Assembly (NCBI GenBank): GCA_018296165.2
Contig: JACKQL020000011.1
Coordinates: 310,001-374,000 of the forward strand
Direction of reading: 5' to 3'
From: Termitomyces sp. T153
Lineage: Eukaryota; Basidiomycota; Agaricomycetes; Agaricales; Lyophyllaceae
Length of the DNA stretch: 64,000 nt
In this document: positions 47,044 to 60,019 of the stretch, one piece after another
Numbering within the stretch: the first letter of the stretch is position 1
How the letters are laid out: every line of letters starts with the position of its first letter
The notes under the pieces: generated by a model
Told to the model about the DNA's origin: nothing
Database searches by the model: none
What the model saw: the letters and a program-made list of their open reading frames with translations, nothing else
Made by a program: the position numbers and the translations under genes

Positions 47044-49922
47044 TATCTGTTCTTCTTGCTTTCCTGCTCCTCGACTGAGGCCACATCTTGCACCATGATT
47101 TGCCCATACTCGTTGACTCGTTTCGGGTCGACCCGATAGATCCAGCGCTACATCATCGGGGTCAGCGTACCGCAGGTCAAGGGAATCGCAACACTACCGC
47201 TCACCTGATACAAGAATATGAGGAATACCACGTCGTCCCTAGGTATTATAATGGCTAGTTGTTAATCGCAATATCAAGGACTCGGTGGGAATACAAATAC
47301 CGGAAACAGGCTAAGCGATGTAAGAAAGGCATTTTGATGCAGAATCTAGCGAGTGACGTGTCAATGAACTTTTGCGTCTGATTGTAGGAAGAGAATGGTT
47401 TCATACGCGAACAGATCATCGACAACCGTGGAAAGTGTTTTATATATCATCGCCTTCATGGGCATGTGCGCCACACTCTGAATTGATGTCATAAGCAGCG
47501 GACCCAGCGGCAAGATGTCCGTCGTACCTTGAGCTTGTAGTTGATGATCAACTGCGGAACAAGCTGGGCCTGTCAAAAACGCTCAGTAAGTTTTTTCAGT
47601 CGGAAATCTCCAGTCGGGGAAAAGCATACGAATCCAAACATGTATACAAATGAGGTGAGAGTCGAGATAACGAAACTGTACCAGCCCTTGTGCGTGTTGT
47701 AGACAAGAGAGTACCCGGTGTATCCGATGAGAAGGGGAATAGCGACGTAAGAGACGTAACGGAATGCCAGTTTATCGTATCTGGGGTCAAGTTAGTTGGC
47801 TGATAAAATTCAGCATAATTGGTAAAATACCCACTCTTGTGTCTTCTTTTCGTCCTCGCTCAGGACATGCTTGTCTATGAAACGACTGGATTTGATATAA
47901 TACTACATACGAATCCGGACATACCTTTGATATCAAGCTTGTATGGGAACAACGAACCAGCGGGTGCGGGCACCACTTTGATATCCACGGCTTTCGTTAT
48001 CTGATGCCAGTTCAATTCTTCACAAGTCATTCAAGTCCGGCAACACCTACCTTCCAGGCCTCGATGATCACTCCCATGCCTGATCCGAACAGAATCATCC
48101 AACTCGTGTTTTCGTTGTTGTCAATCAGATAAAGCAGCACAACAATCTGAACAAACACGTTCGTAACTATCTATAAATCATATCGGTTAATAAAAACCTG
48201 AAATCGTTATGGTTGAAAAAAAAGTGAAAACTCACTGTCCTGTAATAGGCCAAGCCATATAAATAGTCGGGACAAATTGAAGCCGGTTTTTCCTCACCTG
48301 ACAGAAACACCAACCATTTCCTTCTTTTGGCGCCAATGCGAAACATCAGAACTGAACGCGAGCATCTCGAATCTGCCATGTTATAGCGGGCAAACGGATT
48401 CGTTCAATTCCGGTCAAGTCGAAAGATAATTTCCACCTACACAACATGTAAGATGCTGACGAGACCTGTCAGGGCAAGGAACCACGGGTTAGTCTCGATC
48501 AGCATGCGCTTAAGCTCGTCTAACTCTGCGCCGGCGCTTGCCCCTTGTTGCTTCGCAGCTTCCTTGAATCCGTTCGTCATTGATGCAAACAGCTGGAATT
48601 TGAAGTATGACATCGGCTGAAAAGTGATTTGTATGGGCAGCGAGGGTGTTGTGCTATTGACCTCGATATAGTACTCGCGGAGATGCCAGAACTCGTTGGG
48701 GAAGATGATGGGCTTGTAAAAGCCCTTGGTGGCGGTTTCATCTCGATCAGGAGTCAAGTAGACATCTAACAGAAAGTGAGCCATTTTTTCAACTCGGATG
48801 AACGAGGAAACACGGACGTTCCAAGATAGGAGGCGGTAGAGAGCTATATGGCACTTTTACTGCGTCCGATATCAGCGCCAGGGTGATATTCTTGTTTGAG
48901 AGTTAGAAACGAGACAATATTTTTCGCTGAACTTTACCGTATACCAGTGCGGAACAATCTGATCAGCCTTATGAACATAATCAAGTTGTGTCTCTATAAG
49001 TTAAGAGTGCGGTAGTAGTATTTACCTCTTCAGGTTCTTCGACCTCAGACACCGTAGTATCATCCGTTCCGAGAAGTTTCTTCTCCTTCCTAGGTTTGAT
49101 CTTGGCAAGGTACGGCGTCAAGACTATGGAAGCAATGTCGAACCAATAACACTTTTGACAATGTGCTTTGGACGTACGTTTTCGGACAATGTGTATATTA
49201 TCTGGGTTGAAGTTCGGGTGATGAGGGTCAGGAACCGCACCTTCCCTGGTAAGGAACACGTCCATCCACAATGAGCCATTATTCAACACACTCTGTTGAC
49301 CACGAAATGCACAAAAGTTAAAATGACCCTTGTCGCGACGATAATACTGGCATGTGTGTACTACACACCTTGGGGAATCTAACATCAAAACCAGCAGTAT
49401 ACACAGCATCCCAGTCTCCGAAAGTGATGTTCGACCATACGAACTTGGGCAGGCCCTTGTCCTGCTCTTTGAGCCAATTGGGCATGTCGAACATTTGTGT
49501 GGGAGGGGCTGTCGTCAAGCGTACATGCATATCCAGTGGTTGGCCAAGTTCCCATGCGAGTGAGACTTCTTTCGGTGGGAGAGTCAATGGGTTAACGGGA
49601 GGGGACTTTGGATCGTTTGATTGGGGTGTTGCAGCTCTTTCGGGAGGCGAGGCGAAGAATCTCGTGGCTTTGGGCAAGGTATGAGAACGGAAGATATTTT
49701 TTATAGATACTTTGTACCTAGCTGCATCAATGCCCACATAAAGAACATTTGCTATTTCACCAGACAGGTCAGTACTAGTGTTATTACATGTAGATTAATG
49801 GAAATTTGTAGATGCCATACCTGAGCAATACCGAAGAACTTCTTGAAGGTAGACTCCTCCTCTCGTCCTGCGGCGGCAGGACCGCGAGCTGCAGGGGCTG
49901 CTGCTCTCTGTGGTTCAGGCAT
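47044..49922 (-). CDS. CLPTM1-family multi-pass membrane protein
   Basis: This belongs to the cleft-lip-and-palate transmembrane protein 1 family; some members are lipid scramblases of the ER, others receptor trafficking factors. The start at 49922 gives MPEPQRAAAPAARGPAA and a short charged segment. The lumenal part follows: YKVSIKNIFRSHTLPKATRF, PNWLKEQDKGLPKFVWSNIT, SLWMDVFLTREGAVPDPHHP, DVYLTPDRDETATKGFYKPI and IFPNEFWHLREYYIEVNST. Membrane segments begin after LKRMLIETNPWFLALTGLVS and include VSYVAIPLLIGYTGYSLVYN. A family signature GLAQLVPQLIINYKLKSVAH-like stretch (here FAQLVPQLIINYKLKSVAHM) is present. The C-terminus ends VQDVASVEEQESKKNR at the TAG at 47044-47046; the terminal KKNR could aid ER retention. 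Many short introns, at least ten. Confidence 0.9.
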
Positions 49923-50185
49923 GGATATGTCGGGTCTCTGAAAGTCGGTTCTCTCTGACGCACATGAAGCGATCAATTTCTCACATATTTTCTATTTTTT
50001 GACCACGTTCGTTGTCACACCACGCACAAGATAACCAATAATAGTATGCCTTGGTAAGTCGCCTACGACCTCTTCCCGTAGTCAAAAGTTCGGTTTTCCG
50101 GAGGCTTTTATCGTGACAGTGAAAGCGCTATATAACTTAAGGCGCCGAGCCTTTTATAGTAATAGAAGGAGTGAAGACCGCTGAC
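49923..50185. other. Upstream of CLPTM1; junction with the transposon island
   Basis: This is probably the promoter of the CLPTM1 gene, still with normal CpG content. Recognisable LINE coding sequence begins at about 50186, so the host/repeat border lies close to here. Confidence 0.4.
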
Positions 50186-51300
50186 TGCCCCTTTAACCTG
50201 ACAATCGAATCCCTTGCACAGATGCTGAGGGACTCAAGCCTACAAAGTATAAAACTAGAGGGCAAAGTCAATAGACTCATTACAGAGCTCTTTCTGCAGA
50301 TGACATGACGGTGTACCTCTCCGAAAAAGATGACCTCCCTGCCTTACACAACATCCTCAATGAATGCGCGAGGCATCGGGAGGAAAGTTCAACGTGCCTA
50401 AGACTACGGTAGTCCCAATAGGTAATGTTGCCTATAGGAAGAACCTCATCAGTTCAAGGAGAACAAAGTCCAAGACCGGAAAAATACCTGAAGACATACA
50501 AAATAGGGCAAGGCTACAAGACTAAGTACTGGGAGCTTTTGTAGGAAACAAGGTATCCGAGTGTATTTACCCTGAAACTCATAGATAAAGACTTGGAAAA
50601 GTGGGCCAAAGGGAATCCTACCATTGATACAAGAAAGAAGGCTAATGTGGGCATGGCAGTGGGAGGCTGCACCCAATATGGAGCACATGTTCAGGGTATG
50701 CCACCAGAGCTGCGCCTGGAAAGGATGATATTCTCATGGGGCATCCCACAATAGAAATGGAAACCTTATACAGACCAATAGAGCAAGGGGTAAAAAGGTC
50801 CTGGATGGCCAAATCGAGAAATGAAGCAATCAAACTTTTGAAGGCCAAAAGATACCTGTGCTTAGTTGAGAACCACCCAACCTGGGCCAAAGTTGTGGAC
50901 TCTCTGATAGGAAAAGACATCCAGAAGAAATGGGAGAATGAGCATGGCAAACTCCTACAAGAATGTCTTCCTCCAAGAAATAGAGGTGGATGCAAGAACA
51001 AAGGAAAGAGGCATGCCAGCCTCATTGAGAAGAATGTTCACTGTAACAAAGAAACATAGGGTCAAGTTTGTGCCCCTGCACCTGGAACACAAACCCAAAA
51101 CTGGGCTGGTGGGCATAAGTATGCAGGGTATAACTCCTCATGGGCAAAATGCCAGAGAATGAACCATCACATTAGCACTATGAGAGACCAGCTTGCCTGA
51201 ATTTGCCTTAATAGATGCAACAACAATGGCTCAAAATCCCAAGCATAGAACTCTAAAAGACTGCAAATGTAGGAGCTGTGAGGAACTATGCACCAAAGGG
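50186..51300 (+). mobile_element. LINE-type (non-LTR) retrotransposon fragment A, 5'-truncated and broken
   Basis: The plus strand reads reverse-transcriptase palm sequence FNLTIESLAQMLRDSSLQ, then the catalytic-loop region as ADDMTVYLSEKDDLPALH, with Ser where the family usually has Tyr or Phe before ADD. KFNVPKTTVVPIGNVAYRK follows. The thumb-region segment DKDLEKWAKGNPTIDTRKK and AVGGCTQYGAHVQGMPPEL lie in another frame, and a frame at 50736-51059 has SRNEAIKLLKAKRYL and WAKVVDSLIGKDIQ. Frame changes and stops between them show the copy is dead. Everything before the palm is missing, as expected from incomplete reverse transcription. The early part keeps some CpG, the later part almost none. 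Confidence 0.75.
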
Positions 51301-52063
51301 TTACTGCAAGTGTTGTAGACTTATCTGTGTCTGAAAAGTTTCTTGTTCATCTGTGACAAACATCTTGATGTATCATCCCTCTTCCAACCTTATTCAACCC
51401 TTGATTCCATCACCTAGCTTAACTGTATTTTGTTCCCCATTTGTTATACCTGGCAACTAGCAACAATATCATGGGGCCTAGCAATGTTTTTGAAGAGTTC
51501 TATTATTGGTCTGTTTTTATCACTTACACATGCTCTCCATTTTGTTGTGGCTCAATCATACTTCTCTCCATTATTTTGATTGTTAATCACATACCTGCAT
51601 TTCTTGTTATCCACTGATCAGACCTTATTCCTGCTAAGCATAGATTTCCTACTTTTTGTATGTTTTTATGACTTCACAGGTTTTTTGGCTTCTATATGAC
51701 ATGAAAATCACATCATCTGCAGTCTAGACCCCAGTGAAAAGTCTGTATAGGTAAAACAAGGGAAATTGAGCCAAACAAGTCTAATCAAGTTATATTGAAG
51801 TCAAATCAAGACACTGAATCTGCATCAAAGCTCATTGTCCTTTTATTTTCATCATGTTGCTTGAACATATCATTGATGTCCAACATCTGACATTGATCAT
51901 TGTTGCATCAGTAATGTTGGCATCTTGATGTTGCTGTATTCCACATTTGTAGCAGTCTTCTGTTCAATTTGATCATTTTTTTCTACCTTGACTGACTGCT
52001 TGAGAATTCTGATTGCTGGTGCAGTGCAGTATATCTACAAACCTAGCTTCTCATTCTCATGAA
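51301..52063. other. CpG-poor non-coding sequence between two LINE copies
   Basis: The sequence is AT-rich and nearly free of CpG. No protein match or repeat unit was recognised. It may be the 3' tail of fragment A or an older insertion. Confidence 0.3.
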
Positions 52064-54304
52064 AGATGTTATTTCTGGGTCATAGCTGGTATGACACAGT
52101 ACCTCACTCAGGTACAAGGCATGCCCATGGTGGTGGAAAATCTGTTAACAAAGAGGTCAATCAGTTTTATGTGGGCTGGGAAGCACCCACAGGTAAATGC
52201 TGGAATGATGTACAGACCACAAAACAAAGGCAGAAGAGCATTGGTAGATATACACAAATGGAACAGAGCAATAGACATTATGTGGCTAAAATTGTACCTG
52301 AGGTTAGGCAAAGATAGACCAATTTGGGCATATGTGGCTGATGCAGTAATGGCAAAAAGCATACCAAAAACAGAGGAGAACATAGACAGCAGGGTAATGA
52401 AAAACCCCCTACTCCAGACCTGGAAGACAAGAATATCCCCCTCAGAAGAGGCATGCCTAGACATGGTGAGTCTAATGCACACTGCAAGAGAGTACAATGT
52501 ATGGCCTGAAGGGATCACTGTTAGCAGAGCAGTAATGAGGGGATTACTGATATGGTACCATTTTGCAGCAGACCAGAAATTGAGGAGAATGAATGTAGGC
52601 AAAGTTGCCAAATGTCTAAGACTAAACCACTCAATCAGAACAGTGGGGGAAGTGGAATCCCTCTCCTCCTGCCTGAAGTCAGAAAAGCACTGCAGGACTA
52701 ATGAATGTGAGTGCTATGAGTGCATGGAAATTGAAAATAAAACCAACTGCCTCTACCCCCACTCCTGTGTGGAGAGAGCAAGACCCATGAAGGAAACCAT
52801 CCCTAGCAAGTAGAACCCAATGTCAGACCAGCCCTATGACCACCTGGAACATGTAGTAAATACACAAGAACTCATGGAAGGGGGTAGAGAGGGGACTTTT
52901 GACCTCAGACAAAGTGTAGTGAGGCATGCAGAAGATATTTTCTGGATTTTTACAACAGGTTCTAGATATGATCAAGTATATATGCCAGAGGGAACCTCTG
53001 CACAAAGACCTACACTAGAAGCCTTTGGAGCAGGAGAGGAGCATGGAGAACAAATGCTCAGTGCAGGGGTAGTTTTTCAAGATAGGGAAGACCTACAACA
53101 GAAGGCAAAATGGCTAAGCCCAACAGAGTTAGGGTGTGATGGAGGTGCCCTTTTGGCAGTCCTACTAGCCTTGATGAAAGGTGGCATAGGAGCAGGTTTG
53201 ACAGTAAATGTCAGGTCAAGCAAAGCACTGGGAGCTCTAGTTGGAAACTTAACTGAGAAGGAAGATGCAGATTTCTTTGGACACAGAAATGCAGGACTGC
53301 TTAGAGCAACCCTCAGACATCTGAGGATGCACACAGAGAAGATAACTATTAGGGATATCACAGACTCACCTGAGTCAGAAATGGAAAGCAAAGTGAAGGA
53401 AATGGCAAGAAAGGCTATAGACAACCAGAGACTGCTCACACTTTCCCTGATCCCAACTGAGCTCCATCTCACAGGGGCAAAGCTATCAAAGATCACCCAG
53501 GCCAAGGCCTATAAATGGCTGAGGGAGATGTCATCACCCATAGAGCGACCAAGGACTATGAGAATGCTAAAAGAAATAAGAGACTCTGTTGAAGAGGGAT
53601 GCAGCAAGAGACCAAGTATACAACAAGTGTGGAAGAGCCTGAAGAGTATGGACTTCCCAAGACAGATAAGAATCTTTCTGCGGAAAAGTGCTCACAATGC
53701 TTATAAGGTGGGCTTGTACTGGGACTGCCCAAACATGAAGGCAGACCTAAAATTGAGAAGCACATGTCAACATGACAATGAGGTGTACTCACTAAACCAC
53801 ATAATCTCAGAGTGCCAGAGCCCTGGTCAAGAACTGATATGGGACTTAACAAGGAACCTATGGCTGCTATGGACTGGAGATGTCCTCCAAAAACAAAACA
53901 TGAGCTCTGTAGTAGGCAGCCTGTTGATGACTAAGAAAGATAGGGAAGGGAGAGTTTGAAAAGGCCTCACACACTTATTCCAAATCTTGGTTATAGAATC
54001 CATATACCTAATCTGGACCTTATGCTATGAAAGAGTCATTTGGAATCAAGACAACCCCATCACCAATGATGACATCAAGAACAGATGGGAAAAATCAATA
54101 GAGAACAGAGTAAACATAGACATTAAGATGACAGAAAAATGGTTAGGTAGCAAGGCTGTCCCAAGAACCCTAGTCAAGGACACCTGGCACAGCACCCCTT
54201 TTGAGATAGATTTACCAAACTCTGATAATGGGGAGCCCAAAAGAAAGATGAATGGTGAGGTTTTAGTAGGTATCTGGCACTGCAATAGGGCAGAAGTGGG
54301 TTGA
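52064..54304 (+). mobile_element. LINE-type retrotransposon fragment B, C-terminal half of ORF2
   Basis: A single frame from 52013 to 54304 is broken only by TAG at 52811-52813 and TGA at 53957-53959. It starts inside ORF2 (AGMTQYLTQVQGMPMVVENL), so the reverse-transcriptase palm is missing. It continues through the connection region (WNRAIDIMWLKLYL, PIWAYVADAVMAK) to a Cys cluster (CRTNECECYECM). It then enters an RNase H-like region in which the usual TDGS, Glu and SDS positions are replaced (for instance GCDGGALLAVLLAL). A zinc-binding end follows (STCQHDNEVYSLNHIISECQ), and last YLIWTLCYERVIW and DDIKNRWEKSIENRVNID. CpG is almost absent. This is a non-autonomous relic, 5'-truncated like most LINE insertions. 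Confidence 0.8.
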
Positions 54305-56215
54305 CATACCTAGAAGGCCATGAGTCTGTCAAGTTCTGCTGATGATGGGGGCTCAGCTACACTGGCAAATCCTTACTAGGTGGACATGATGTCCTGCACT
54401 TATAACCTAGCATTCTGGAGTTGGCACAGAGAGGAGAGACTTGCAAGCAGAAGCTAGGGGGAGCAGTCTGAGCAAGTCTGGAGTGGCCTGGGGAAGTCTA
54501 AGACCAAGTATATTAATGTTGGGCTGGGGTGGGCATCAGGAACAAGTTTGTAGGTGCATGAATAGATTGCAGGGTAAATAGAGGCTTTGCAAGTGATGGG
54601 GGCAGAGCCAGAGTTTAATGGGGGATCAATTAAGACTTGATGGGTTCCAGGGCCAAGTGAAGGGTGAGGTCTGGAGTTGTTGTAGAATGTTTGGGGTTTG
54701 TAGCACATGCACAGAGTTCATACTGACATTGGAGATGGAAAGAACTTAGAGAAACAAAGGAAATATAGACAGTTGAGACAAGGTGAGACAAGACAGAGAA
54801 GAGATAGATTGTGAGACTAAAAATAGAAACAGAGACAGAGAGGAACACAAAATACAAGTAACTAACAATGCAAGTAATATCAAGACTAGAGTATGAGGAG
54901 CTACTCTACAACTTATATACTGTCAGGTATGATCAAGGGATGAGTTGTGGCAATATTCTGATGGGATCAGCTGAGGATGCAGGCTGCTCCAGGGTCATTA
55001 TAATGCTTTTGGGCAGGTCAGGGAACCCAGGGTAGGGGGGGTCAGAAGCCATGTAACAGGGTTAGGAACAGTGGGGGAGAGTTCTAGGGACCCAGAGGAA
55101 GTGTCAATGATTGTGGAGAAGGCATTGGAGTTGCCAGGGGATTGTTGGGGTTTGCCGGGGAAGTGTTGGAGTTATCCGGAGTGGGCATGGAGGGTGGGCA
55201 AGGGTTGGGGAAGTTTGGCAGGGCATTGGGAAGGACTCTGGAGGAACAAGGGGGCTGGAAGTGATGTCGGGGGTCTGGAAAGCAGGTTGTGACAGAGTCC
55301 CACACTTAGAGCATAAGAGCTTTTCCTTATAGTGAACTTAAAAGGCAACAAAATGAAATTAACCTGGTTGAAATTCCAGGTGAAAGCCAGTGGGTGAGAT
55401 GGATATGCTCAGGGCATAACTGTCATCACTGTATAAATGCTCCACCAAAAGAAAAAAAGATGTTATTTCTGTGACTTCCCCCTCTATTGGAAGCACAGGA
55501 AATAAGTATCCAAAACAACCTACTATAGTCATTGAAATGTCATACCAATGCAGCCATATCCCAGAAAATAGGAAGAGCTACCACTAGTGCAGTTCCATTG
55601 TGACAAGAAGTCTCAAAGAGCCATATAGAAGATGAAAAAATTTCAGAATCCAATAACAATAGTATACACAAATAAGAGTAATGTGGCATCATTATGCTGG
55701 TTGCAACTCAAATAAAAATTGTGATTGCAGATGGATATTGTCTACAATTTGCAGTCAAATTCCCATTTCCAGGTTCTGTCTCACTTTTGCTCTCATTCCC
55801 ATTCCCATTCTTGGTCTTGTTCCTTCTATCAGTCTTGATTCTGTTCTTGTTCTGGCTTTCTGTCTTTGGGTTGGTCTATAACTCCCTCCAGGTCATGTTC
55901 TCACTCTGTTCACTCTTATTCCTATCCAAGTTCCCAATCCCATCATCTCTTATCTCTCCAATCACCCTCTCCTGATCCATGAAGTGATGCAGCTCAATTG
56001 CCTCAGGCTGGTGACCCTCCTGGAAGTGGTGAAGCTGAGGAAAGAGAGCTTCTTGATAGTGTTCATTTAGCACCACTTACTGAATTGATTGATCACACAA
56101 GAGTATGTTCAATTCTTGGAGACCAAAATTCTAGAAAAATAGGGACCTAACTGAAAGTGACATTGTATTACTGCTGAACCTCCCTCAAGAATCCTTTAAG
56201 TTTGATGAGGATTGA
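54305..56215. other. CpG-poor repeat-like sequence with purine- and G-rich tracts
   Basis: No coding sequence was recognised. The plus strand is purine-rich at 54720-54860 and G-rich at about 55020-55290, with several GGGG and GGG runs. At 55740-55960 it turns pyrimidine-rich with repeated CATTCCCATTCC-like units. This resembles degraded repeat DNA or the ends of the elements on either side. Confidence 0.35.
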
Positions 56216-58380
56216 AATTGTGATACTCTTTTGTCCATCCATCTATCTATGTCTTCAAACATGTATATGGCATCAAAACAGGCTATAGAAATTGCACACT
56301 CAAAGATAGCCTACTCTCCTATGATCAAGTCAAGAGACTCATTGCCAATATCACAGGAGTGCAGCCAATTGTAAAGAACATGTGACCAAATAGCTGTATG
56401 GCATATACCAGCCCCTTGTCAGACTGTGACACATGTCTTCATTGCAGTGCACCATGCTATGATAATCAACATCAACCACAGCAGACATTTGATACTATTT
56501 CAATCCCTTTTGTGATTCAAGCACTCATGCAGCATTCAGAGATGGCTGGTGAGATGGATTATTTTTATTGGCTATTGTGAAATTTACTCAATCAACTTGA
56601 GCTTGGTGGCAACATTGACATACTTGATGACATTACATGTGGATCTGATATCCTTTAAGCTGCAGAAAACAGAAATATTACTCAACACAATACTCTGTTA
56701 ATGCTCTCCTTTGATGGCTGTCAGATCTATCACAACAAGACTTCAGACTGCTGGGTTTACATCTGGATGTTCATTAATCTTGCTCCTGGGTTATGGTACA
56801 AGACAAAGTTTGTCTATCATGGTGAGACTCTTTCTGGTCCCAACAAGATTAAAAATGCAGTGTCATGCCTTCATGTTGGGCTTCATCCAATTGCTGCCAT
56901 CAATCATTATGGTGGTCTCCCTATCTAGAGTGCCAGCACACAAAGTTTCTATAATTCAAAGCTTTATATTGTCCTCACAACTGCAGATGGGCCTGGAACA
57001 GTGTACTTGAATGGACTTGTTGATCACTGAAGCAAAATTGGATGCCATCTTTGGTGTGGACCTTTTGGGCAGAAAACCTGGATCTTCCTATTGCTTTTCA
57101 CTTCTATCCAAGCCCAACAACTACAATGTTGCTGGGTGTGACCATGATAATGTTCCTGCTCACAATGTTCAGCATGAAACACATGTCAAACATTACAATA
57201 AAAGTTTAGCACTTGTTGTATCATCTTTTACAAAGCAGGAGTATGAGTGCAACCATTGTAAGACAGGAATCTGTCAATCTAGCATCTTCTCTGGCCTCCC
57301 AAATGGATCCTGTCTTGAAATTGCTCACATGATTCCTTGTGATATCATGCACTTCATTCTCAATTTTGCTGATCTATTGATACCATTGTGGCAGAGAAAC
57401 TTTGAATGTCATCAATGCAGACTCACATAATACTTGGTACTGGGTTGTTTTAGAAGGTGATAGATGGCAGGTTCATGGTTGAGATGTGGCACAGTGTACA
57501 CCATACCTCCCTGGTTCATTTGATTGGCCACCCCAGAATCCTGCTGAAAAGATCAACAGCAGATACAAAGCATGGAAGTTCCTGGATTTAGCCTTGGCCT
57601 TCTGTACTGTGTCCTTCCTGCTGATATATGATGCTTCTATTGTAAGCTTGTCTCTGGAGTCCATATAATCTACCAGAAGTCAATCACATACAAACAAATC
57701 CAGACAGCTCACTTACATCTAATTTAATTCATTGCAGAATTTGAATCTATGTATGTTCAACAGTGTGCAGACCATACATATGTCACAGCAATCTGTACAT
57801 GGGCTATCACATCTGGCCAGTGAGGTTACACAAGTCAGTCCAGGCATAACATACTTACAGTGGACTATGGAACACACTATTAGTAACCTTACAGGAGAAC
57901 TGAGGCAACATTCAGATCCCTACAAACACCTCTCACACTGTGCAGTTGAGTGAGCAGAGGTTTACTGTCTCAAGGCAATAGTTCCAGCACTTGATAGAGA
58001 CAAGCAAAAGAAATGACTAGTTCCACATGGAGATATTGATCTTGGAAGTTACATTCTTCCTTGTGCTGAAGATACATGCCCTTGTCCCATTACAAATGCT
58101 GAAGCAAAGCCCTGCAGCTCTATTTGGAGAATAACAGTCAAGAAGGTATTCCTAGGGCATCTAAACTGATTTGGTGAGCACAATTACATCTGTCAAATGG
58201 CCAAATTGCACAATCTCTTTGGAAAGAAGCTCAAAAACCTCTTTCAAGATTATGCATGGCAAGAAATGTAAAGGCAAGTCTATTGTGAAGAATGCAAGTC
58301 CATCTGTTGATAAACTTCAGGTAATCTATGCTGAAAATTTGGAATTCAGAGAAGTTCAATTTTACATCCAAATTTGAATT
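56216..58380 (+). pseudogene. Decayed CACTA (En/Spm) Tnp2-type transposase
   Basis: Pieces in changing plus frames follow the order of fungal Tnp2 (Transposase_21) proteins. They are SCMAYTSPLSDCDTCLHCS and FDTISIPFVIQALMQHSEM at 56390-56575; LSFDGCQIYHNKTSDCWVYI, GPNKIKNAVSC and LTTADGPGTVYLNGLVDH at 56700-57030; NNYNVAGCDHDNVPAHN, GICQSSIFSGLPNGS and DIMHFILNFADLLIPLWQR at 57110-57400; TPYLPGSFDWPPQNPAEKIN at 57495-57560; and VHGLSHLASEVTQVSPG with LQWTMEHTISNLTGELRQHS at 57800-57920. Stops and frameshifts between pieces show it is inactive. Terminal CACTA repeats were not found with confidence. Confidence 0.75.
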
Positions 58381-59749
58381 GATCAAGAAATATGAACATT
58401 GGCAATGATTGACTTGTATAGTCACCTAAATTCAGATCTACTTTGTGAGTCATCCTACATCCTATGAACTTGCAAGAAGGCAAGTGGGAACATATCATTG
58501 TTGTGGATGCAAAGCAAATACAATCTGTTGTTTGTATGGTGCACATTCCATGAAGATGCTTGGTGCAGGGTGAGGGGATTGAGTGTTTTTAGTGGAAAAT
58601 CCAGGACTGGATGTTGCAGAGTTGAGTGGTGTGATAGAGGCTGGGATAGAGGAAGATGAGCAGGAGCTAGCAGAAGGTACTCTCTGTAGTTATACTTGTA
58701 CAATATCTTTTTTTCTGGACACTTTTAGCAATATGGCTTTATTTGGTCACAGAGTGCACCCCAAACAGTGCATCCATGTTAACATCATCACTGTTATTTT
58801 CATCTTTTCCAACTTTTGCTATGTCCTCTTTCCCTATGTCATCCCCATTTCCACTAGGACCTTCATCTTTTTCTGCTGACTTTTTCTCTGAAAAATACAA
58901 CACTCAAAATCAACATTAGTTGTCAAAGCTTCAAGGTGGTGAAATTGACAATGACTAAGTAGTCTAAGCTTATTGAGCACATAATTTCAATATCAACTCT
59001 ATGGTATGGCCTATATCTATACTTAATAGAACACTGACTACAATCCTATAAACATGCATTACTGGTCTGCTAAGTATTGAAACAATCCAACCTTGCAAGC
59101 AATGCAAAATCTGGAGATTAAACTTGCTGATATCTTCCATGTAAGTCAAAATATGGCAATTGCAATTATTACATTTGGAAACATCTATTGAGGATTCTTT
59201 CATAGAAAGCTCCTCTCATTGATTTGGTGCAGATATAGCTGATCAATATGTTTGCACTGATGTTTATTTTAGATCTTCTCAATTTGACCTCCTGAATGCT
59301 TTCAATGACTCCTGTTTCAAGGCCACTAGTATACAATCATCTAAGTCCAAACTCAATATATTTTCTGCTTCCTTTCCAGTCCCCTGCTTTGATGAAGAAC
59401 ATTATCTGCTTGTCTAACACTGGTACAAGCAATAGTATCTCAATACAAGGAAAGAGAAGAAGAGTTTTACAGGTCTATGCCAGAAGCAAAAACCTCATGA
59501 AAATTTGATGAGTTGGTATGTTGAAGATGCTGATGAGGATCCTGTTGATTCAGATAAAGTCACCCAAATATGGGCTGGTGCAAGATTAACCTGGTTTTTC
59601 TCAAAGAATCATGGCATAGTGCCATCTACTTAGGCTGAGGCACACATTGGAGTCCTCAACTACTACAAGCATCATCTTTGTACCTGACACCTTGTAAGGG
59701 CATGTCAATATGCCTTAGTTAAAGCCCAGGGCTAGATCTGAGCTCCTAT
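58381..59749. other. CpG-poor sequence, nothing clearly recognised
   Basis: There are only short open frames. Part of 58560-58680 and 59500-59600 could encode further acidic pieces of a transposon protein, but no family motif is clear. Confidence 0.25.
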
Positions 59750-60019
59750 TGATATGGCAGTCTCAAACTTGAGACAAGAAGGAAAAGAAGTCTAATAGCA
59801 TTATATTATTATAATATAGTGTACAAAAAAAGGCTGAAAACTATAAGTCATTACAAACATTGAAAACTGTAGATATGAACATACCTCAATAACTCCTGTA
59901 CAAAAACAACAAAAAAGCAGCCCAAAAACCAGTCAATGATGCCAGGAAAATGAGCTATCAAGGATTGATGGCAAGGCACAGGGAAAGTGGCAGTCAATAT
60001 AGCTAAAAACCATCTTGGG
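59750..60019 (+). repeat. Direct repeat, left copy (about 270 bp)
   Basis: The repeat begins TGATATGGCAG and ends near CCATCTTGG. It matches 61403-61684 along its length, with scattered changes and small gaps. Shared blocks include CTCAAACTTGAGACAAG, a TTATATTATTATAATAT run, and ATGCCAGGAAAATGAGC. Both copies have the same orientation, as long terminal repeats would. Confidence 0.7.
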
